This document shows positions 50,721 through 60,735 of a stretch of 64,000 bases of DNA, one piece after another. A model generated the notes under the pieces. It did no database searches. It had not been told where the DNA came from and worked only from the letters and a program-made list of their open reading frames with translations. The translations under genes were made by a program, and so were the position numbers. Numbering within the stretch: the stretch's first letter is position 1; every line of letters starts with the position of its first letter. Source of the DNA: Symbiodinium natans (Eukaryota > Sar > Dinophyceae > Suessiales > Symbiodiniaceae); NCBI GenBank assembly GCA_905221605.1, contig CAJNDS010002150.1, positions 259,659 through 323,658 of the forward strand, in the 5' to 3' direction.

Positions 50721-51334
50721 CTGGGGGGCATTGAGGGCCTCAGGGGGATTTAGGGTTTAGGGTTTAGGGTTTAGGGTTTAGGGTTTAGGGTTTGGGCACT
50801 TTCGGGGGCTTCAGGGGTTGTAGGGGCTTCGGGCGGTTTAGGGGTTGCAGGGCTGGGGGGTTTAGGATCTTCGGGGGTGTTCTGGTTGGGGGTGTTAGCT
50901 GAGGGATTGGGGGTTTCCCCACTGAACCGCAAACCAATCCTAAACCCCTGAATCCCTGAAGCCCAAATGCCTAACCACTTACAAAGCCCTCCACACCTGA
51001 AACCCTCTACCCACACGCCCATGGTGTTGGGCCATAGTGCTGCTTACTTGGCGGTTCATGGCTTCAGGGCTTAGGGTCTGGGGCTTGGGGTTTAGGCCTA
51101 GGGAGGACAGAAGTGCGAGCGGGAAATGTGAATCCCGGTTCTAGAGTCCCTAATTAAACCCTAAACCCTGAACCCTGAACCCTGAACCCTAAACCGTAAA
51201 CCCTAAACCCTAAACCCTAAACCCTAAACCCGGACTAAACTGTTTCCAATAATCAAGGATCGAGGATCCCAATGGCACTACCGGCATTGAACTGCAAGTC
51301 AGTCAAAGGCTCGTATATGACCATATACCCTGCG

Positions 51335-51425
51335 TTGGAGTAAACCCTGGGAAATAGTATATACTTTTTGGGTATAAGTGGCATTTTTAGGAATCCAGAA
51401 AAAAAACATATTTAAGTATAGTACT
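51335..51425. repeat. dispersed repeat, copy 2
   Basis: GGAGTAAACCCTGGG...TATACTTTTTGGGTATAAGTGGC...GGAATCCAG. Relative of 42068-42140. Confidence 0.5.
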
Positions 51426-51429
51426 GCAA

Positions 51430-52500
51430 TACCCAGTATATCGTCCCAGTTCACGGCCCCCACATGGTCTCTCCTCAACTCAACTCAACCCAACCCAACC
51501 CAACCCTATCAGCCCTAAACGTTGAATCCGAAAGTCAACCCCTAAACCCTAAACCCCGTGAAGCCTAAAGCCTGCACTTCAAAACCTCAACCCTCAAGCC
51601 CGAAGCCCAAAGCCAGAAGCAACCGGGGAACTTCGGGCTCTCCTGGACGTAACCGTTGTTCAGCTCCCTTGGTTGCAGGGCTTTCGGGTTCCAGGGCTGT
51701 ACAGTTCTTGGAGAGGTTTAGGGATTGTAGGTTTTGTAGGGTTTGTAGGGTTTATAGGTTTTATAGGGTTTTGTAGGGTTTATAAGGTTATAGGATTTGG
51801 GTTTTTTTGGAACCTATAAACCCTAAGCTCCTAAACCCTAAGGTGCAGGTAAGCTCGGGGGAGTTTTGGCTCTTCGCTGGGGCGTCGGGGTACATAGGTT
51901 GTCGTTCTATTTTTGTTGCTTGGGGGGGGGGGGAGTCCATAGGATGTCATGATTCATAGGGTTCATGGCCTTTAGGGTAGAAGTAGCTCAGGGTTTGACG
52001 GCCTATGGGGGTTCAGGTTATGTAGTTCAGGGTCTTCAGCGTTCATGGTAGCTTCGGGTTCAGGGCGTTGGGCTGCTCCCTCATGCCTGAGGGATTTGGG
52101 GTGTGTTCAAGCGAGGTTAGGAGCTTAGGGTTTAGGGATCCCCTACGTAAGCCCTAAACCGTAACCTCCTGAAACTTCAGGGAGTATCCTGCCCTGGACC
52201 AGAGCCCCTCTCAACATCCCCTGAATTCACAAGGCGAGCGCTCTTAAGCAGAACATCGAACTTGGGGACGGCCTTTACCCCGCGGCCGCTTTGCCTTCAT
52301 CTGCGCCTAACCTTGGAAACCCGCTGACCAGGGCTGCTCACCAAGCCTTAAACCCCTAACCCCCCGAATTGGGGCTCTATGGCTCAATCCCAACACCAAG
52401 CCCCAGGCCGCTTAGCCCTACACTCCAAGAAACAATCAACATACCCCAAACCCATACCCCTTAACCTCGAGGAGGAGACTATAAGAACCTTACCATACCC
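51430..52500. other. intron-like sequence, no gene seen
   Basis: Contains a (CAACC)n run at about 51476-51505, TTTATAGGG-type decay at 51720-51790 and a G11 run at 51921. Part of the long gene C intron between 52571 and 50720. Confidence 0.5.
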
Positions 52501-52570
52501 CTCGATTTCGTTTTAAGGGGTGTGCCCAAGGGGTATGCCGAACATTTCTTAGACACACAGCCCCGAACAC

Positions 52571-52643
52571 AAGATAGTGCTAAGTGTCGAGAGGACGGCG
52601 GCCATCTCTGCAGATATGAGGTCGGAAAAGCACTCCAGTCTTT
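52571..52643 (-). CDS. gene C exon, helical repeat
   Basis: The acceptor is CCTTTGGAG followed by AA. Two bases, then 23 codons beginning RLECFSDLISAEMAAVLS, then TT and GTGTTCGG donor. The LISAEMAAVLSTL helix fits the second helix of a repeat unit. Phases join 53648 and 50720. All minus frames are open over part of this island, so frame choice rests on phases. Confidence 0.6.
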
Positions 52644-52689
52644 CTCCAAAGGACAAAATTGCGAGCCAATAGTGGCTGCGAGAGCGAAT

Positions 52690-52760
52690 CGCCCTAAACC
52701 CTAAACCCTAAACCCCAAACCCCAAACCCCAAACCCTAAACCCTAAACCCGAAACCCTAA
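52690..52760. repeat. CCCTAAA / CCCCAAA tract
   Basis: Short array on the right side (plus coordinates) of the 52571-52643 exon. Confidence 0.85.
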
Positions 52761-53506
52761 ACTCCAAACGCGAACCCCTAACGTGCGAGGATGGAGGCTT
52801 GTTTTTTGGGGCTCCGAAGGGCGAACCTTTTTTTATGGGTCCATCTCGGGCCGTACTACCTGGGGTTTAGGGCCCACAACAACCCAACCCATGCGTTTGG
52901 GGTTAGGGTTCGGGGTAGGCCCCTGGAACCCGGAACCCCAAACCCTGAACCCTGAATCCCTACCGCAGAGAATGGGGGGGGGGGGGGGAAGGGGGGAGGG
53001 CTCTGCGACTTACTGAGACATTCCGGCAGTGCTCCGGGGCTGTAGGTTGAACCAGGGATTAGGGTTGAGGGTTTAGGGCTTAGAGGCTTTCGGGTTGATT
53101 GTTTAGGGGTGAAGGTTCAGCGGCCCAGTGTGAGCCGAGAACGTTCGGAAGCTGTTTCTTGGGGGCAGACTTTCCTCTCGGAAGCCTGTCAAGTCTTTGG
53201 GATGCATTTGTATTCGCCATACTAGAGTTGCGAGTAAGAGGGTTTGATTGGGGTTTGAGGCTCCCTTAATGTTTACGGCTAAGGGTGTTCGGGATTTTAG
53301 GGTGTGGGGTCAGCTTCGGGCTTAGGAGTTAGGAACGAGGCTTTTCCAAAAACCCTAAGCCCTAAACCCTAAATTTTTTAACTGGGCATCCCTATGCACC
53401 TTCACTTGAACCCGAAACCTTAGGGGTTTAGGGTTTAGGGCTACAGGGAACCCTGACGATTTGAACCCCTGAACCCCGCTGAACCTTGAACCCTGAACCT
53501 TAAACC

Positions 53507-53900
53507 CTATAAACCCTCAGCCCTAAACCCTAAGCCCCTAAACCCCTGAACCCTAAACCCTAAACCCCCTAAAGCCTATAAACCAACCCCAAGCGCCCCC
53601 ACTCGCCAAGGCGAAGAAGCAGTTGGCCAGCCCTTGCGCTGACATGTCCTGGGCTCTTGTGCTGGGACTTCGGGGGGTCGAAGGGCTTAGGGTTTAGGGG
53701 TATAGGTTTAGGTTTTAGGGCTTAGGGGTATATATAGGGTAAAGGGGGATAGGGTTTAGGGTTTAGGGCTTAGGGGTATAGGGTTAAGGGGGATAGGGTT
53801 TAGGGTTTAGGTCTTAAGGGTATAGGGTTAAGGGGTATAGGGTTTAGGGGCATAGGGTTTAGGGGTATAGGGTTTAGGGTTAAGGGCTATAGGGTTTAGG
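53507..53900. repeat. CCCTAAA tract, then TTTAGGG/GTATAGGG array
   Basis: CCCTAAA at 53507-53575 and a TTTAGGG array rich in GGGGTATAGGGTTT units at 53685-53900 bracket the exon at 53588-53648. Confidence 0.9.
53588..53648 (-). CDS. gene C exon with OPR/FAST signature
   Basis: The acceptor is GAGCCCAG followed by GAC. 20 codons, DMSAQGLANCFFALASGGAW, plus one base, then GTTGGTT. QGLANCFFALA is a clear repeat core. Phase 1 end joins 52643. Confidence 0.65.
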
Positions 53901-54263
53901 GGTTAGAGGGGCTTAGGACTTCAGTGGTTTGTTGCAGGCGCAGCGGAAAGATAGAAATGGATCCGCCTACATGGATGCACACTTAGTGTCAGGGTTCATT
54001 GGTTTAGGAGATCTGCGTTTATGCAATGTTCTGAAGGAAGGGGCGATGGGTGCGGGTTGAGGTTTGGGGTTTGCGCTTTTGGAGTTTTAGACCTTAGGAC
54101 TTGAAACTGTTGCTGGGATTGGGGTTTGGGGCTTCTGCGTTTGAAGCATGTAGAGAATGTAGCAACATGAACCCTAAACCCGAAACCTAAACCCTAAACC
54201 CTGAACCCTAAACCCTAAACCCTAAACCCTAACGAAAGAAGCTGGCTCTCAGCTTAATTCAGC

Positions 54264-54292
54264 TAGTTCGAAGATATCCACCAAAACCGGGC
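54264..54292 (-). CDS. gene C 29-bp exon
   Basis: The acceptor is ACCATGAG followed by GC. Two bases, then PVLVDIFEL, then GCTGAA (GC donor). It provides the helix before DMSAQGLAN. Small and supported by phase only. Confidence 0.4.
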
Positions 54293-54327
54293 CTCATGGT
54301 TAGGGCGTCGCACGTCCAGAAAGGACT

Positions 54328-54420
54328 AACCCTAAACCCTAAACCCTAAACCCTAAACCCTACCCTCAACCCTAAACCCTAACCCTAAACCCTAAACCCT
54401 AAACCCTAGACTAATAATTT
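54328..54420. repeat. CCCTAAA array
   Basis: About 12 heptamers. Further runs at 54170-54235 (CCCTAAA) and 54535-54570 (TTTAGGG). Confidence 0.9.
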
Positions 54421-54479
54421 AGGGTTCCGGGTTTCCGCGAGCCGCAGGATGCCAAATTCAAACTCAGAAGCCCCCAAAC

Positions 54480-54507
54480 CTTGAGGTTGGCCATCAACGT
54501 ACTGCAC
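54480..54507 (-). CDS. gene C 28-bp exon
   Basis: The acceptor is ATCGAAAG followed by GTG. VQYVDGQPQ plus one base, then GTTTGGGG donor. In-frame between 54895 and 54292. A plus-strand exon (DAKFKLRSPQTL) overlaps as an alternative. Confidence 0.35.
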
Positions 54508-54725
54508 CTTTCGATAAGACTGGGGGGTATTGGTTTAGGGTTTAGGGTTTAGGGTTTAGGCCTTAGGGTTTAGGAGTTCAGGACTTGGGGTAATTTAGTA
54601 GGAGTCTCACCGAATACCATGCAGAGCGTGGGATGCTGCATCGTTTTAGTCGGCAAGCCCAAACCCTACGAAGCTTGTAGTCCCAACTCTGAGCTGACGG
54701 ATTGAATCCGTCAACCCTGAATCAT

Positions 54726-54773
54726 TCAGGGTTTAGGGTTTAGGGTTAGGGTTTAGGGTTTAGGGTTTAGGGA
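54726..54773. repeat. TTTAGGG tract
   Basis: Heptamers on the left side of the 54779-54895 exon, opposite to the usual polarity. Confidence 0.85.
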
Positions 54774-54778
54774 TAGGC

Positions 54779-54895
54779 TTGCAGCTTCCTTGCAACCTCG
54801 AAGCACTGCAAATCCAGAGTTGCAGCGTTCGAAGTCACATTTGTGAGCAGAGGCGCCGGGAGGTGTCGTGGCAGCTCCTTCGCCAACGATGCAAC
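54779..54895 (-). CDS. gene C exon, longest helical segment
   Basis: The acceptor is CATGAAG followed by GTT (or an initiating ATG at 54901). 39 codons begin VASLAKELPRHLPAPLLTN and end LQCFEVARKLQ, then GCCTAT (GC donor). Two amphipathic helices as in OPR-type units. Phase 0 at both ends. Here the flanking repeats are TTTAGGG on the left, an exception to the bracket rule. Confidence 0.65.
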
Positions 54896-55119
54896 CTTCA
54901 TGGCCGGTGGACCCTTAACCCTTTCGTAAGCTCTAAACCTAAAACCTTAAGACCCTGAAGCGTGGCTGACATCTGACAGCAGGGTGTTCACTCCCCCCCC
55001 CCTACACCCCAATTCAAGGGTTGACGTTTGAGGGCTTGTTGCGGGGGTTGATTGGGCAAATATAACTGGCGCCTTAAGTTAGGAAAGCAGGGGTCCCCAC
55101 TCCCCCGAAGCCACTAGGC

Positions 55120-55190
55120 CCTAAACCCTAAACCCTAAACCCTAAACCCTAAACCCTAAACCCTAAACCCTAAACCCTAAACCCTAAACC
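55120..55190. repeat. CCCTAAA array
   Basis: Ten perfect heptamers between gene C exons. Confidence 0.95.
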
Positions 55191-55276
55191 AACCCATCCT
55201 GGGCCTTCGATCAAAGGCATTTAGGGGTCGAGGGTTTTGTTTGTTGCGGATGCAGCGAAAGAATCGCCTAGCGAGC

Positions 55277-55308
55277 TGTCTGTAGCAATGCCTCCGGCAT
55301 CGGTGCTT
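55277..55308 (-). CDS. gene C 32-bp exon
   Basis: The acceptor is GCCCTAG followed by AA. Two bases, then APMPEALLQT, then GCTCGC (GC donor). Joined it reads ...WAFAKK-APMPEALLQT-VASLAKELPRHL, a smooth repeat continuation. Confidence 0.5.
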
Positions 55309-55691
55309 CTAGGGCACAAACTAGGATTTAGGGCTTGGGGTTTGGGGTTTAGCGGCGTAGGGCTTAGGGGTTTGGGGCTTTCGGGGTTTGGGGTTTCAAT
55401 TACGGGGTCTTGATCAAGGGATCAACACTTGTACCACCTACAACTTCGCATGCTTATACCTTCAGAACCCAGCACTAACCCAGAATAATTAGGGCTCAGG
55501 GCAGAATCTTAAAGACTACCCCCTGAGCCTAGTCCTGACCGCTGGGATGCAGGGGGAGGGTTTAGGGTGTAGGGTTTAAGGGGCTTGCTTCAGAGGTTCA
55601 GAAGGCTTCCCAACTCCCCAAAAGAGTTTGGGCTCGACTGTGTTGGAGGGGCGCTGTGGGAGGGCGCTGGCCTCGGCAGTTGTCGATGGAC

Positions 55692-55744
55692 TCTTCGCAA
55701 AGGCCCAGAGGACCGTTGCCAAGTGCCGCGCAGTGAATTCGTGC
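55692..55744 (-). CDS. gene C exon with OPR/FAST signature
   Basis: The acceptor is CTCTCCCAG followed by G. One base, then HEFTARHLATVLWAFAK, one base, and GTCCATC donor. FTARHLATVLWAFAK is a near-consensus repeat core. It joins the exon at 56152 (phase 2) and 55308 (phase 1). Confidence 0.7.
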
Positions 55745-56004
55745 CTGGGAGAGGGTTGGTGGTGTTGTGCTTGACCTCTTTTTTTGTGAATGTCAAAATC
55801 CTGATCATCTCAAATTAAGCACCTCAACCCCCTGAAAACTTCGAAGCCTCGACTCCCTCATGCCCCTAAACCGTATGAAGCCCCAGACCAGGCCAGGCCT
55901 CTACACCCCAAAATACCCTCAACACCCTACTCCCATACCCGGAATACCCTAAACTCCACACACCCTGAACCCAACAATTCTACTCTCAACACCCCACCTC
56001 GTCC

Positions 56005-56085
56005 CCTAAACCCTAAACCCTAAAAACTAAAAACCCTAAACCCTAAACCCTAAACCCTAAACCCTAAACCCTAAACCCTAAACAG
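56005..56085. repeat. CCCTAAA array
   Basis: Left bracket of the exon at 56091-56152. A short TTTAGGG run at 56169-56190 is the right bracket. Confidence 0.9.
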
Positions 56086-56090
56086 CACGC

Positions 56091-56152
56091 CTGCGGCGCG
56101 CTGTGGCGGCGGCCAGCGCCGCGCTGAGGTCTCGAGGGACCGAGGCGCCGGC
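56091..56152 (-). CDS. gene C exon, OPR/FAST-like
   Basis: The acceptor is GTCTGGCAG followed by GCC. AGASVPRDLSAALAAATARR plus AG, then GCGTGC (GC donor). VPRDLSAALAAA matches the repeat. A GT donor in the adjoining GTTTAGGG is possible but gives the wrong phase for 55744. Confidence 0.6.
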
Positions 56153-56399
56153 CTGCCAGACGCTGTTTGGTTTAGGGTTTAGGGTTTAGGGTTCAGCAGC
56201 TCCGGATCGAGCAATTTTATGGTAGTGTTATATTTACGGCTTGGATATAACACCCACGCCACCCCCAACCCTTTTTCTTGTAATGCTCATCTTTGTGTGA
56301 CGCAATGCGGATTTTTAAGAACGAATTTGTTCTGTAGCCGTAGTTTTTGTTGAAAAGAACTTTTGTATGAAGATACTTTATATGGTTTCTTAATGTTAT

Positions 56400-56460
56400 A
56401 GGATTCTCTGGGTGGGGGGGGGGGTGGGGTGGGAGGGGCGGGGGGGAGGGGGGGGGGGGC
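56400..56460. repeat. G-rich low-complexity run
   Basis: GGGGGGGGGTGGGG-type sequence bordering the minisatellite. Confidence 0.9.
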
Positions 56461-56464
56461 CTTA

Positions 56465-56978
56465 GCCACGAAGGAATGAGCCTTAGCCACGAAGGAAATT
56501 ACCCTTAGCCACGACGGAAATTACCCTTAGCCACGAAGAAATTACCCTTAGCCACGAAGAAATTACCCTTAGCCACGAAGAAATTACCCTTAGCCACGAA
56601 GAAATTACCCTTAGCCACGAAGAAATTACCCTTAGCCACGAAGAAATGACCCTTAGCCTCGAAGAAATGACCCTTAGCCACGAAGAAATGACCCTTAGCC
56701 ACGAAGAAATTACCCTTAGCCACGAAGGAAATTGCCCTTAGCCACGAAGGAAATGACCCTTAGCCACGAAGAAATGACCCTTAGCCACGAAGAAATGGCC
56801 CTTAGCACCCAGGAAATGGCCGTTAGCGACCAAGAAATTGCCCTTAGTGACGAAGAAATGGCCCTTAGCGAAGAAATTGCCCTTAGCCACGAAGAAATGA
56901 CCCTTAGCCACGAAGAAATGACCCTTAGCCACGAAGAAATGACCCTTAGCCACGAAGAAATGACCATTAGCCACGAAG
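56465..56978. repeat. 21-bp minisatellite, about 24 copies
   Basis: Unit TTAGCCACGAAGAAATTACCC and variants (ATGACCC; one 18-base unit and a CTCGAAG variant). Because 21 is a multiple of three, frames stay open on both strands (plus EMTLSHE repeats, minus GHFFVAK repeats). There is no sign that these are genes. The first half of the array carries ATTACCC units and the second half ATGACCC units. Confidence 0.9.
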
Positions 56979-57004
56979 GACTATAGGGTTTAAATATATA
57001 TGTG

Positions 57005-57130
57005 ATAGAGAGGTTTAGGGTTTAGGGTTCAGGGTTTAGGGCTTAGAGCTTAGGGCTTAGGGCTTAGGGTTTGGGATTAGGGATTAGGGATTAGGGATTA
57101 GGGATTAGGGTTTAGGGTTTAGGGCTTCGG
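57005..57130. repeat. TTTAGGG / GATTAGGG tract
   Basis: TTTAGGG units with six GATTAGG-type units. Followed by TTTAGGG arrays at 57380-57530 and 57555-57620, and CCCTAAA at 57749-57830. Confidence 0.9.
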
Positions 57131-57649
57131 GTTAGGGAATAGGGATTAGGGTTTAATGGTTTATATACCTTGAAGGCTGGTACCTAGTTCCTTCATTCTA
57201 CTAAGGAATTGGGGTTTAGGGTTTCGGGTCCAAGGTTTAATGGCTAATATACCCTTGAAGGGCTTATATATGGTGCAGCGTCACACCCCATGGTACCCCC
57301 CCCATGCCCCCCCCCCCCCCCCCCTGTGGTTTGGGCTCCCCTGTGGGGCCCTGTGGGGTGTTGTGGTTGGGGTTTGGGTTTGTTTAGGGTTTCGGGTTTA
57401 GGGTTAAGGGTTGAGGGTTTAGGGTATAGGGTTTTAGGGTTTTAGGGTTTTAGGGTTTAGGGTTTAGGGTTTAGGGTTTAGGGTTTATAGGGTTTAGGGT
57501 TTAGGTTTAGGGTTTAGGGTTTAGGGTCCCCGCCCCGCCCCCCTGCGGTTGAGGGTTTAGGGTTTAGGGTTTAGGGGTTTAGGGGTTTAGGGGTTTAGGG
57601 GTTTAGGGCTTTAGGGGTTAGGAACCCCGGACCCAGAGACAAGCCTCTT

Positions 57650-57740
57650 GCAGCTTTGCCAGGGACCAGGCGTTGATGACCTACAAGGCTCTCATGCTTG
57701 GAGGCCATCACGCTTGCGGGTCTCGCACAAGGCGTAGGGT
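57650..57740. CDS. candidate exon, both strands open
   Basis: Plus: TTTGCCAG, then DQALMTYKALMLGGHHAC... Minus: an ATG frame, MASKHESLVGHQRLVPGK. TTTAGGG on the left and CCCTAAA on the right, reversed from the usual bracket. Could be a first exon of gene C on the minus strand. Confidence 0.3.
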
Positions 57741-57861
57741 CGACGACGACCCTAAACCCTAAACCCTAAACCCTAAACCCTAAACCCTAAACCCTAAACC
57801 CTAAACCCTAAACCCTAAACCCTAAACTAACCGTAAGCCCCCTAAACTCCGCACCTGGGAC

Positions 57862-57926
57862 CTGGACACCCGGGCTGCAGACCGCACCAGAACAACTCCC
57901 GCCCAGAGGCAAGACTCTCACACTCT
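57862..57926 (-). CDS. candidate exon of gene C/D
   Basis: The acceptor is AGCCCCAG followed by A. One base, then 21 codons, ECESLASGRELFWCGLQPG..., one base, then GTCCCAGG. The CCCTAAA array on the left (57749-57830) fits the bracket rule. Confidence 0.45.
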
Positions 57927-57959
57927 CTGGGGCTTCGGGCTGAGGGTTTAGGGGTACAG

Positions 57960-58070
57960 TAGTTCTCTAAAATTAGGGCCCCTTTTGGGGCTCCGTGTTT
58001 ATGGGCACCTTTTGGGGCTCCGTGTTTATAAGGTGCCGTACTGCATGTTGGACCCATAAAGAGACCCCAA
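57960..58070. repeat. MITE-like duplicated motif
   Basis: CCTTTTGGGGCTCCGTGTTTAT occurs twice in tandem (57980 and 58008). The flanks (AAAATTAGGGCCCC / GACCCATAAAGAGACCCC) recall the 42148 element. Confidence 0.45.
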
Positions 58071-58515
58071 TCCAATCAATAGATGTAAATAACTTGGGGT
58101 AGACCAAGAAAGGACCATCATCAGTTGTCCTAAGCGCAATATCATAAACCCAAATAGAACTTCGTCACCGTTTGAGGCTTCACAACACAAAAACGGGAAA
58201 TATCATGGGGTCTCTGAGAGATCAAAAGCCGAAAGCGCGGTTTATAGGTTTTGGGCCCAGGGTTTACAACTTTTGCTTGGCTTCATGGAGTGTGTGACCC
58301 TGGGGATCGCAAGGCCTTGTTCTAAGAGGTCTCGGTTGAAAGTCCTGTTCTTTGGGGGGGTGGGGGGGTGGGGTAGGGCACAAGTACTGAAATCAGTGAG
58401 CCCTCGAAGAACATCATACGCCAACAAGACCGGGCGACGGAAAGTAAATGAATTTAAATAGTCGCAAAACTGGTACACCAAAACCGAAGTTGACCAGCAG
58501 AATTTCTGCTGCCAG

Positions 58516-58589
58516 GATGGATTTGGGCAGACAGAATGGGTCCCAGCGCAACGGCATAGCCACACATGCAGAGTTTGACGCTATTTCCG
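58516..58589. CDS. candidate exon, both strands open
   Basis: Plus: TTTCTGCTGCCAG, one base, then MDLGRQNGSQRNGIATHA..., then GTGTGCG donor. Minus: a 68-codon hydrophobic frame (EIASNSACVAMPLRWDPF...). The plus splice sites are good. Neighbouring exons are minus. Confidence 0.35.
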
Positions 58590-58773
58590 GTGTGCGTGTG
58601 TGGAAACCCTGAGCCTGCATACCGGGCCGAATTTGGTGCGCAAAATGAAAATATTCGATGCCGTGCTACTGAACCACAGCGCATCCTAGCAACTACGCGC
58701 CCATCTAAGGTTTAGGGCTTAGGGTTTAGGGTTTAGGAAACCCCTCAAAACCCTGCAAAAACGCTCCGATATC

Positions 58774-58843
58774 CTGGAAGCCGCGTGGCCGTCGCTTCGA
58801 CGTCCAACTCCTGGGCGCGTCTGCGCAGGTGCTCAAGCAGCTC
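58774..58843 (-). CDS. gene D exon, coiled-coil-like
   Basis: The acceptor is GCGCTCAG followed by GAG. 23 codons beginning ELLEHLRRRAQELDVEATA. Heptad-like Leu spacing and charge. The donor is uncertain (GA after CCAG, or GC after CG). Joins the exon at 59052 in phase 0. Confidence 0.55.
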
Positions 58844-59001
58844 CTGAGCGCGTCAGACTTTCATCTGGGGGCGCTGTTCCCAAACTCGGGCCTCCTTTTT
58901 TTTGGCGAAGATAGTTCGAATACAAGGCAGCCTGGTGCCCTCAAGGGAAGTGTATTGAATGTTGTACTGAATTCAGGGGATGTCAGAGGGAACTTTGGCA
59001 C

Positions 59002-59052
59002 TCTGGGCATCTCGAAGTCCTGGTAGGCAGTTTCCGTCTCCAGCTTCTGCGC
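59002..59052 (-). CDS. gene D exon, coiled-coil-like
   Basis: The acceptor is CTCTTCCAG followed by GCG. 17 codons, AQKLETETAYQDFEMPR, then GTGCCA donor. Phase 0 at both ends. Continues directly into ELLEHLRRRA. Confidence 0.6.
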
Positions 59053-59139
59053 CTGGAAGAGGGGAGCTGGTGTGTGTCTTGCGGCTATAGGGGGTGGGGT
59101 GATTGCTAAGGATGGAGGTAGGGGGCGGGGGGGGAGGTT

Positions 59140-59400
59140 TGGTTAAACCCTAAACCCTAAACCCACCCTAAACCCACCCTAAACCTTCTCAACCAAAAAA
59201 AGCAGAACAGTTCCCCTGATTCCTCATTGTCAAGGCATATCAGAGGCTCCCGAAGGCCAGGAAGGGCCCAAGTGGGTTTCGGGCTCAGGGTCTTCAGGGT
59301 GCGGGGTCTGGGGCTTGGGGGGGTAGGGTTCTAGGGCTTATGACTTCTCTCACCCTAAACCCTAAAACCCTAAAACCCTAAACCCTAAACCCCTTAACCC
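59140..59400. repeat. CCCTAAA runs
   Basis: Short arrays at 59140-59190 and 59350-59400. The latter is the left bracket of the 59417-59464 exon. Confidence 0.85.
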
Positions 59401-59416
59401 TGGAACTCGAACTGGC

Positions 59417-59464
59417 CTGCCCAGTGGCCTTTGGCCACCGCAGCGCGACTTGCCGCAAGCATGC
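59417..59464 (-). CDS. gene D exon
   Basis: The acceptor is GTCGGTAG followed by GCA. 16 codons, ACLRQVALRWPKATGQ, then GCCAGT (GC donor). A plus reading (WPLATAARLAASMPTDP) is also open. Phase continuity with 59052 favours minus. Confidence 0.45.
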
Positions 59465-59939
59465 CTACCGACCCGACTCTGTGCGGCAAACCCCCCCCCC
59501 CCCCCCCGAAGCCCTAAATCCGAAGCTCCGCCTGGCGTTTCAGCTTTTAGGTTTTGAAGGTTTTGGGTTTAGGTTTCGGGGGGCTTCGGACTTTAAGTTT
59601 CAGGCTTAAAGTCAACAAAAAATATAGAGAGATAGTCTACCTGGCTCCTCCCAAGTTCCCCTTAGTAAGGCCTAAGTACACTTCATTGCGCACTTCGGGT
59701 GCCTTGGTTTCGGGTTTAGGGTTTAAGGGTTTAGGGCATACTTAGGGCATACTGAGGGTTCAGCCACAAGCCGCGAAACCACAGTAGTTTAGATTGTGAG
59801 ATCGCACAACATCGAGCCCCTCAAACCTCCAGCGGTTTAGGGTTTAGGGTTTAGGATCTAGGATCTAGGGTCAGGGTTTCGGGTTCAAGGTGCAGCAAAT
59901 CGTTCGTGTACCGCAATACCACCTGGAGCCCCTAAGCCA

Positions 59940-60460
59940 ACCACCCAACCCTCAAACTCGAAACGTTTACAAATTAGCTCCTGTACCCTAAACCCCCAAA
60001 ACCACCAAAACCCCCTTTTCCCTCTAAACCCTAAACCCTCAAACGCAGTAGACACGATAAACCCCAAAAAACCCAAAAAACCCTGAGAAAACTGAACAAC
60101 AAACCCTAAACAAAAACCCAAAAGGCCTGAAAGCCCCCAAATCCCTGCCGAACCCCTATAAATTACTATAAACCCTAAAAACCCTAGAAACACTAAAGGC
60201 CCGAAAAACCTTTAAAAATCTGCCGAACCCCAGAGCCTACACTATAAACCCTAAAAACCCTAAAAACCCTAAAAACCTCTAAAACCCGAAAAACAAAAAG
60301 AAACCTAAAAACCCTAAAAACCCAAAAAACCCAAAAAACCCCCAAAAGAACCCGAAACACCCCAAAAGTCCTCAGAGCCCTGAAAAAACTGAACAAAAAA
60401 CCCTTCAGAAAACCCGAAAGTCCTAAGAACCCTCAATCCTAAACCCTAAACACCCCAAAA
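59940..60460. other. intron-like AAACCC-rich sequence
   Basis: Long run of decayed CCCTAAA/CCCAAAAA. The Phe/Leu/Gly-rich minus frames here (59885-60396) are products of that repeat, not genes. Confidence 0.6.
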
Positions 60461-60471
60461 GTCCTAAGAGC

Positions 60472-60551
60472 CCCGCCGTGGCGTGGATGTCGTCGAAGGC
60501 GCCCCCAGCGCGGCGCCAGATGTCCAGCGCCGCTTCCGAAGACCGGGCGGC
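60472..60551 (-). CDS. gene D exon
   Basis: The acceptor is GCCTTCGAG followed by GCC. 26 codons, AARSSEAALDIWRRAGGA... ending DDIHATA, plus two bases, then GCTCTT (GC donor). Very regular G/C-ending codons and a helical pattern. TTTAGGG array at 60570-60735 on the right, CCCTAAA-like on the left. Confidence 0.6.
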
Positions 60552-60569
60552 CTCGAAGGCAAAGGGTAG

Positions 60570-60735
60570 GGTTTAGGGTTTAGGGTTTAGGGTTTAGGGT
60601 TTAGGGTCTAGGGTTTAGGGTTTAGGGTTTAGGGTTTAGGGTTTAGGGGTTAGGGTTTAGGGTTTAGGGTTAGGGTTTTGGGTTTCGGGTTTAGGGTGTA
60701 GAGGGGTTTAGAGTTTAGGGTTTAGGGTGTAGAGG
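60570..60735. repeat. TTTAGGG array
   Basis: About 18 heptamers with a duplicated GTAGAGGGGTTTAGAG insert. Confidence 0.95.

Noticed and set aside
56505-56986. Repetitive proteins from the 21-bp minisatellite
   Set aside because: Open only because the unit is a multiple of three; no start context or flanking coding sequence.
59885-60396. Phe/Leu/Gly-rich minus-strand proteins
   Set aside because: Direct translation of decayed CCCTAAA and CCCAAAA repeats.
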